Source of the DNA: Candidatus Woesearchaeota archaeon
GTDB taxonomy: Archaea; Nanobdellota; Nanobdellia; Woesearchaeales; 21-14-0-10-32-9
DNA: 64,000 nucleotides
Reading direction: 5' to 3'
Assembly: GCA_021736975.1 (NCBI GenBank)
Contig: JAIPET010000005.1
Location: 1 to 64,000, forward strand
Made by a program: the position numbers and the translations under genes
Notes under the pieces: model-generated
Database searches by the model: none
Seen by the model: the letters and a program-made list of their open reading frames with translations, nothing else
Told to the model about the DNA's origin: nothing
In this document: positions 59,524 through 64,000 of the stretch, piece by piece
How the letters are laid out: every line of letters starts with the position of its first letter
Numbering within the stretch: the stretch's first letter is position 1

Positions 59524-60518
59524 AATACTCTAAATTATCAAATACAAACATATCTGTGTCAAAACTTTGTCTTGGATGTGCAAATTTTGGAGAAAGAACA
59601 GACTATGAAGAAGCTGAAAAAATAGTTTTAGCAGCTATGAAAAATGGAATAAATTTTTTTGATACTGCAAATGTTTATCCTAATCAAGGTCTAGAAGGAA
59701 GATCTGAAAGAATTCTTGGAAAGATTATAAAAAAACATAATCTTAGAGATAAAATTATTCTAGCAACAAAAGTTAGAGCTAGGATGAGTTCTAAAAAAGG
59801 AGATTCAGGTCTTAAAAAAAAACATATTCTTGAGCAAATCAAAGGTTCTTTAGATAGATTACAAACTTCTTTTGTTGATATTTACCAATTCCACAGACCT
59901 GATGATGATGTTCCTGTAATTGAGCAATTATCTGCTATTGATCTTTTGGTAAAAAAAAATTTAGTGCATTTTCATGGTTTATCTTCGTTTGTTTCTTGGA
60001 AATTAGTTGAACAAATCTTGATTTCCAAAGCAAATAATTTTCAGAAAATAGTTTCTTTACAAGAAAAATATAATTTATTAGATCGTCAATTAGAATCTCA
60101 AATAATAGATATTTGTAAAAAATATGACATTTCCATTTTAGCATATAGTCCTCTTGAAGGAGGGTTATTGTCTGGAAAATATGATTTAAATAATCCTTCT
60201 CCAAAAAATGCAAGACACACTATTTGGAAAAAAGATTTCACTTCAGAAGAGAACCTAGTTTTATTAACTAAAGCAGATCTTTTAAAAAAAATGGCTCAGG
60301 AAAAAGGGATTACTTTAGTACAATTATCTATTGCATGGATTTTACAAAATAAGGCAATAACTTCTTGTATTATAGGTCCAAGAAACATCGATCAGTTTAA
60401 TGAATATGTTTCTGCACTAAAAATAAATTTAACTGACGAGGACTTACAAAGAATTGATGATATTTGTCCGCCTCTTTATGCAAAGAAAATATCAAAAAAT
60501 AGTATGTTTAGAAAATAA
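59520..60518 (+). CDS. Aldo/keto reductase
   Basis: LGCANFG, FFDTANVYPNQGLEGRSERILG, DIYQFHRPDDDVP, AYSPLEGGLLSGKY. Confidence 0.94.
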   Translation: MKYSKLSNTNISVSKLCLGCANFGERTDYEEAEKIVLAAMKNGINFFDTANVYPNQGLEGRSERILGKIIKKHNLRDKIILATKVRARMSSKKGDSGLKKKHILEQIKGSLDRLQTSFVDIYQFHRPDDDVPVIEQLSAIDLLVKKNLVHFHGLSSFVSWKLVEQILISKANNFQKIVSLQEKYNLLDRQLESQIIDICKKYDISILAYSPLEGGLLSGKYDLNNPSPKNARHTIWKKDFTSEENLVLLTKADLLKKMAQEKGITLVQLSIAWILQNKAITSCIIGPRNIDQFNEYVSALKINLTDEDLQRIDDICPPLYAKKISKNSMFRK

Positions 60519-60531
60519 TTTGGTTGAAAAA

Positions 60532-61578
60532 ATGAAATTAATAAGTTTTTTTAAAAAAGCATTCATATTTTTAAGAGTTCATATAACTTTAAGAATATTC
60601 AGATTTTTATGGTCAATTCGTTTTTTGGTTATGAATTTATTTAATATTAAAAAAGACGCAATTATAGGTGTGTGGGATTTTTCTTGTGGTACAATGGGTG
60701 ATGCGTTGCTATTTCATGAAATTCTAGCATGTTTAAAAGAAGAATTTGCTCCTGGAAAAAATAATGTTGAAGTTTGTTTCATTCATGATGAAACTCAAGA
60801 TAAAAATGTTTATTCTGATAATTGGAAAAAGATGATTTCTGATACAGTTCATTTTAATAAATATTTAGGAAAAATTCATAATTTTAATTCCTATGACGAA
60901 TTTAGAAATTATTTGAATTCTTCTAAAAAAAGTTATGTTGTTTGGCCTTCAAAAAATGGATTTGTATTTCCTTATGATATGAATATCATTATTAGATTTT
61001 TTTCATTATTTAAACGAATTCCTTCTTTTAGTTCACCTAAAAATATTTCAGATAAAGTTGGTGTTTTTTTAAAAGAACAAATATATCCTGCTCTACCTAT
61101 AGTTGTTTCTTTAAGAAATCTTAAATCAAGACATAATCATAGAAATTCAGATATATCTGTATTATATCACTTTTTTAAACATTTTAAATCTGATGATCGC
61201 TATAAATTCATAATTATTTGTTCAAAAGAAGAAGTTGATGATTCATTAAGATTGAATAATGTCTTATTTTCAAAAGATTATTTTAAGTCAATTCAAGAAG
61301 ATTATGTTATTATACAAAAATCATATGCAGGTATTTTTCCAACCTCAGGACCTGCTATTATTGCTTATTTTGACGGAATTCCATTTATACAATACGGTTT
61401 TGATATGAATAATACTAATCATAGTCCTGTATTATCAATCTCTAGAAGTAAAAAATTTGTTTTTTTAAATCATAATCAGCGAATTTTTTGGAAAAAAGAA
61501 GAACTAACTTGGTTATTGGAAGAGTTCGATAAATTATTAAAGGATATTGAACAATATAATAAAAAGGTGAAAAAATGA
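60532..61578 (+). CDS. Putative glycosyltransferase-like protein (GT-B-like, divergent), member 2
   Basis: IIGVWDFSCGTMGDALLFHEILA; GIFPTSGPAIIAYFDGIPFIQYG; start adjusted to MKLISFF. Confidence 0.55.
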   Translation: MKLISFFKKAFIFLRVHITLRIFRFLWSIRFLVMNLFNIKKDAIIGVWDFSCGTMGDALLFHEILACLKEEFAPGKNNVEVCFIHDETQDKNVYSDNWKKMISDTVHFNKYLGKIHNFNSYDEFRNYLNSSKKSYVVWPSKNGFVFPYDMNIIIRFFSLFKRIPSFSSPKNISDKVGVFLKEQIYPALPIVVSLRNLKSRHNHRNSDISVLYHFFKHFKSDDRYKFIIICSKEEVDDSLRLNNVLFSKDYFKSIQEDYVIIQKSYAGIFPTSGPAIIAYFDGIPFIQYGFDMNNTNHSPVLSISRSKKFVFLNHNQRIFWKKEELTWLLEEFDKLLKDIEQYNKKVKK

Positions 61579-62231
61579 CAGAAATTAATTTATTGGAGAA
61601 ATATCCAAAAACTAAACGTGATCTTAAAGCGCGTGGTGAAGAAAAAACTGATGAAATTCGTTCAGTAGCAAGAAAGTTTGAAAAAGATTTTTTTGATGGT
61701 GATAGAAAGTATGGTTATGGTGGGTTTACATATAACTCAAGATTCTGGAGTGAAGTAGTAAAAGATTTTATTAATTATTATGATCTTCAACCGGGAAATA
61801 AAATTTTTGATATTGGTTCCGCAAAAGGGTTTATGCTTTATGATTTGAATCAAGCAATGCCTGAACTTATTTTAAAAGGTATTGATATTAGTAATTATGC
61901 TGTTGCGCACACTATCAAGGGCGTTAGAGAGTTTAACTTCGTCGGTGACGTTCGAGATTTAAGCATGTATAAAGATGATGAGTTTGATTTAGTTATTTGT
62001 ATAAATACAGTTCATAATTTGCCTATTGATGAATGCAAACGTGCTATTTCTGAAATTCAGCGTATTGGAAAACATGCATTTATTACTATGGATGCTTGGA
62101 ATACAGATGAAGAAAAAGAAGCTATGATGGCTTGGAATCTTACAGCAAAAACAATGATGAGTGTTTTAGATTGGAAAAAACTTTTTGATGAAGTTGGTTA
62201 CAAAGGTGATTATTATTGGTTTATGCCATAA
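61575..62231 (+). CDS. Class I SAM-dependent methyltransferase
   Basis: KIFDIGSAKGFMLYDL; FDLVICINTVHNL. Confidence 0.88.
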   Translation: MTEINLLEKYPKTKRDLKARGEEKTDEIRSVARKFEKDFFDGDRKYGYGGFTYNSRFWSEVVKDFINYYDLQPGNKIFDIGSAKGFMLYDLNQAMPELILKGIDISNYAVAHTIKGVREFNFVGDVRDLSMYKDDEFDLVICINTVHNLPIDECKRAISEIQRIGKHAFITMDAWNTDEEKEAMMAWNLTAKTMMSVLDWKKLFDEVGYKGDYYWFMP

Positions 62232-62241
62232 GGAGTGATTT

Positions 62242-63282
62242 ATGAAAACTAAAGGCGCAGTTTTATATGAAACTAATGCAAATCTTGTTATAGATACTCT
62301 TGAAATTCCAAAACTTCAGCTAGGACAAGTGTTAGTTAAAATTATTTGTAGTGGTATTTGCAGGTCTCAAATTCATGAAATCGAAGCCCATAAAGGTCCT
62401 GATAACTATCTTCCTCATTTATTGGGGCATGAAGCAGTAGGTGTGGTTGAAAAAGTGAGTAGCAACGTTTCTAAGGTTTCTATCGGCGATAAGGTTGTTT
62501 TAACATGGATTAAAGGAACAGGATGTGATGTTTCTGGTTCAACTTATATTGATTCTGAAGGCGTTTCTATTAATTCAGGTGCAATAACAACATTTAGTAA
62601 TTATGCAGTTTTAAGTGAAAATAGGTTGGTAAAAATTCCTGAATCAGTTCCTGATTCTATTGCGCCTTTATTTGGTTGTGCAATTCCTACAGGTGTGGGT
62701 ATTATTCAAAACGAACTTGATGTTCAAGAAGGACAATCTATTGCAATTTTTGGCGTTGGTGGTGTTGGATCTGCTGCTTTATTAGGTGCAGTTGCAAGAA
62801 AAGCAAAGAATATCATAGCAGTTGATATTAATGATGAAAAGCTTAATATAGCAAAAGAACTAGGCGCAACACATGTTATTAATATTCGAGAAAATGTTCT
62901 TGATATTATTAAAAAAATAACAATGGATAAATATCTTGATTTTGCAGTTGATTGTTCTGGAAATATAGCTACTATGGAACTCGCATTTAAATCTATTAAT
63001 GACAAAGGCACTCTTGTTATTGCTGGAAATCCTAAAAAAGGAGAAACTATTTCCATTGTTCCTTTTGATCTTATTAAAGGAAAAAGAATTATTGGTAGTT
63101 GGGGAGGTTCTACGAACCCTGATAAAGATATACCTCTTTATATTAAACAATATCTTGATGGTGATCTTCATGTTGAACTTTTAAAAACTAAAATTTATTC
63201 TCTTGAGGACATCAATGAGGCTATAGTTTCATTCAAAAAGGGAGATTTTTCAAGAGTTTTATTAGATTGTTCAACAAAGTAA
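62242..63282 (+). CDS. Zinc-dependent alcohol dehydrogenase (MDR superfamily)
   Basis: SGICRSQIHEIEAHKG...LLGHEAVGVVE; IFGVGGVGSAALLGAV. Confidence 0.93.
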   Translation: MKTKGAVLYETNANLVIDTLEIPKLQLGQVLVKIICSGICRSQIHEIEAHKGPDNYLPHLLGHEAVGVVEKVSSNVSKVSIGDKVVLTWIKGTGCDVSGSTYIDSEGVSINSGAITTFSNYAVLSENRLVKIPESVPDSIAPLFGCAIPTGVGIIQNELDVQEGQSIAIFGVGGVGSAALLGAVARKAKNIIAVDINDEKLNIAKELGATHVINIRENVLDIIKKITMDKYLDFAVDCSGNIATMELAFKSINDKGTLVIAGNPKKGETISIVPFDLIKGKRIIGSWGGSTNPDKDIPLYIKQYLDGDLHVELLKTKIYSLEDINEAIVSFKKGDFSRVLLDCSTK

Positions 63283-63285
63283 TAC

Positions 63286-64000
63286 GTGCTTATTTTAAGA
63301 AAGTTTTATAAAATAACTTTAATTCATAAGAATGGTGTGGTTATTAAAAAACGATTTGCTGTGGATTTTGACAAAATTGTTGATGTTCTTGAGAATATTA
63401 AAGATTTAAACGTTCTGGTTATTGGAGATACTATTATTGATGAATATGTTTTTGCTAAACAAAAAGGCCGTGCTATTAAAGATCCTATTCTTTCAATGGA
63501 ATATGTTAATCATGAAGTTTATGCTGGCGGAATTTATGCAACTGCTAATCATCTAAGTTCTTTTGTAAAAAACATTACATTAGTTACTTTACTTGGTGAC
63601 AAAGAGACAAAAGAAGATTTTCTTAAATCACATGTTTCTAAAAATACGCGTGTTAAACATTTTTTTAAGAAAGATTCAGTAACTACTGTGAAAAAAAGAT
63701 TTGTTGATTCTTATAGGGGAAATAAGTTATTTAAAATAGAACATATAACTGATGCCCCTATTTCAAATAGTCTTTCTAAAGAGATTGTTTCTTATCTTGA
63801 AGAAGAGCTTCCTAAATATGATTTAGTTGTTGTTAATGATTTCGGTCACGGTTTTATTAATGAAGATATTCGTTCTGTTATTCAGAAAAAATCAAAATAT
63901 TTAGCTATAAATGTTCAATCAAATAGTGCAAATACAGGTTTTAATTATGTCACGCTTTATACTAAAGCTGATTTCATAACTATGAATGAAAGTGAAATTA
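63286..64000 (+). CDS. PfkB-family sugar kinase resembling HldE/RfaE kinase domain (truncated by window end)
   Basis: Manual translation from GTG 63286: VLVIGDTIIDEYVFAKQKGRAIKDPILSMEYVNHEVYAGGIYATANHLSSFVKNITLVTLLGD. Missing from the ORF track because it runs off the window. Confidence 0.82.
   Translation, partial: MLILRKFYKITLIHKNGVVIKKRFAVDFDKIVDVLENIKDLNVLVIGDTIIDEYVFAKQKGRAIKDPILSMEYVNHEVYAGGIYATANHLSSFVKNITLVTLLGDKETKEDFLKSHVSKNTRVKHFFKKDSVTTVKKRFVDSYRGNKLFKIEHITDAPISNSLSKEIVSYLEEELPKYDLVVVNDFGHGFINEDIRSVIQKKSKYLAINVQSNSANTGFNYVTLYTKADFITMNESEI

Overview
The window is AT-rich archaeal DNA. Gene content (MCM, TBP, aIF2beta, PolD DP1/DP2, Orc1/Cdc6, RadA, RadB, Pelota, TRAM protein, TrmB) and the small compact genes suggest a DPANN/Nanoarchaeota-like (Woese-/Pacearchaeota-type) genome; that placement is inference. 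Four zones: (1) 1-8183, a giant repetitive fibre-like protein ending in an S74/endosialidase-chaperone domain, open through the left edge. (2) 8277-9605, a HepT/MntA (HEPN + minimal nucleotidyltransferase) toxin-antitoxin pair translationally coupled to an unknown third gene. (3) 9.7-45.5 kb, a core information-processing region: intein-containing MCM, TBP, PolD, Cdc6, an AT-rich tandem-repeat region flanked by ORB-like boxes (candidate replication origin), PheST, CysS, Pelota, RadA, RadB, uS2, a standalone 5S rRNA, and a putative 16S rRNA G1405-type methyltransferase. (4) 45.6-64 kb, a surface-glycan/unusual sugar cluster: Gmd, Fcl, flippase, fused E1 alpha/beta, split transketolase, SDRs, methyltransferases, two divergent glycosyltransferase-like proteins, ADH, and a PfkB/HldE-like kinase cut by the right edge. 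The strongest new signals are five copies of a 21-bp ORB-like motif at two sites around the replication genes, the three-gene HepT/MntA operon, and the mosaic giant fibre gene. All calls come from reading the sequence and the supplied ORFs; no searches were run.
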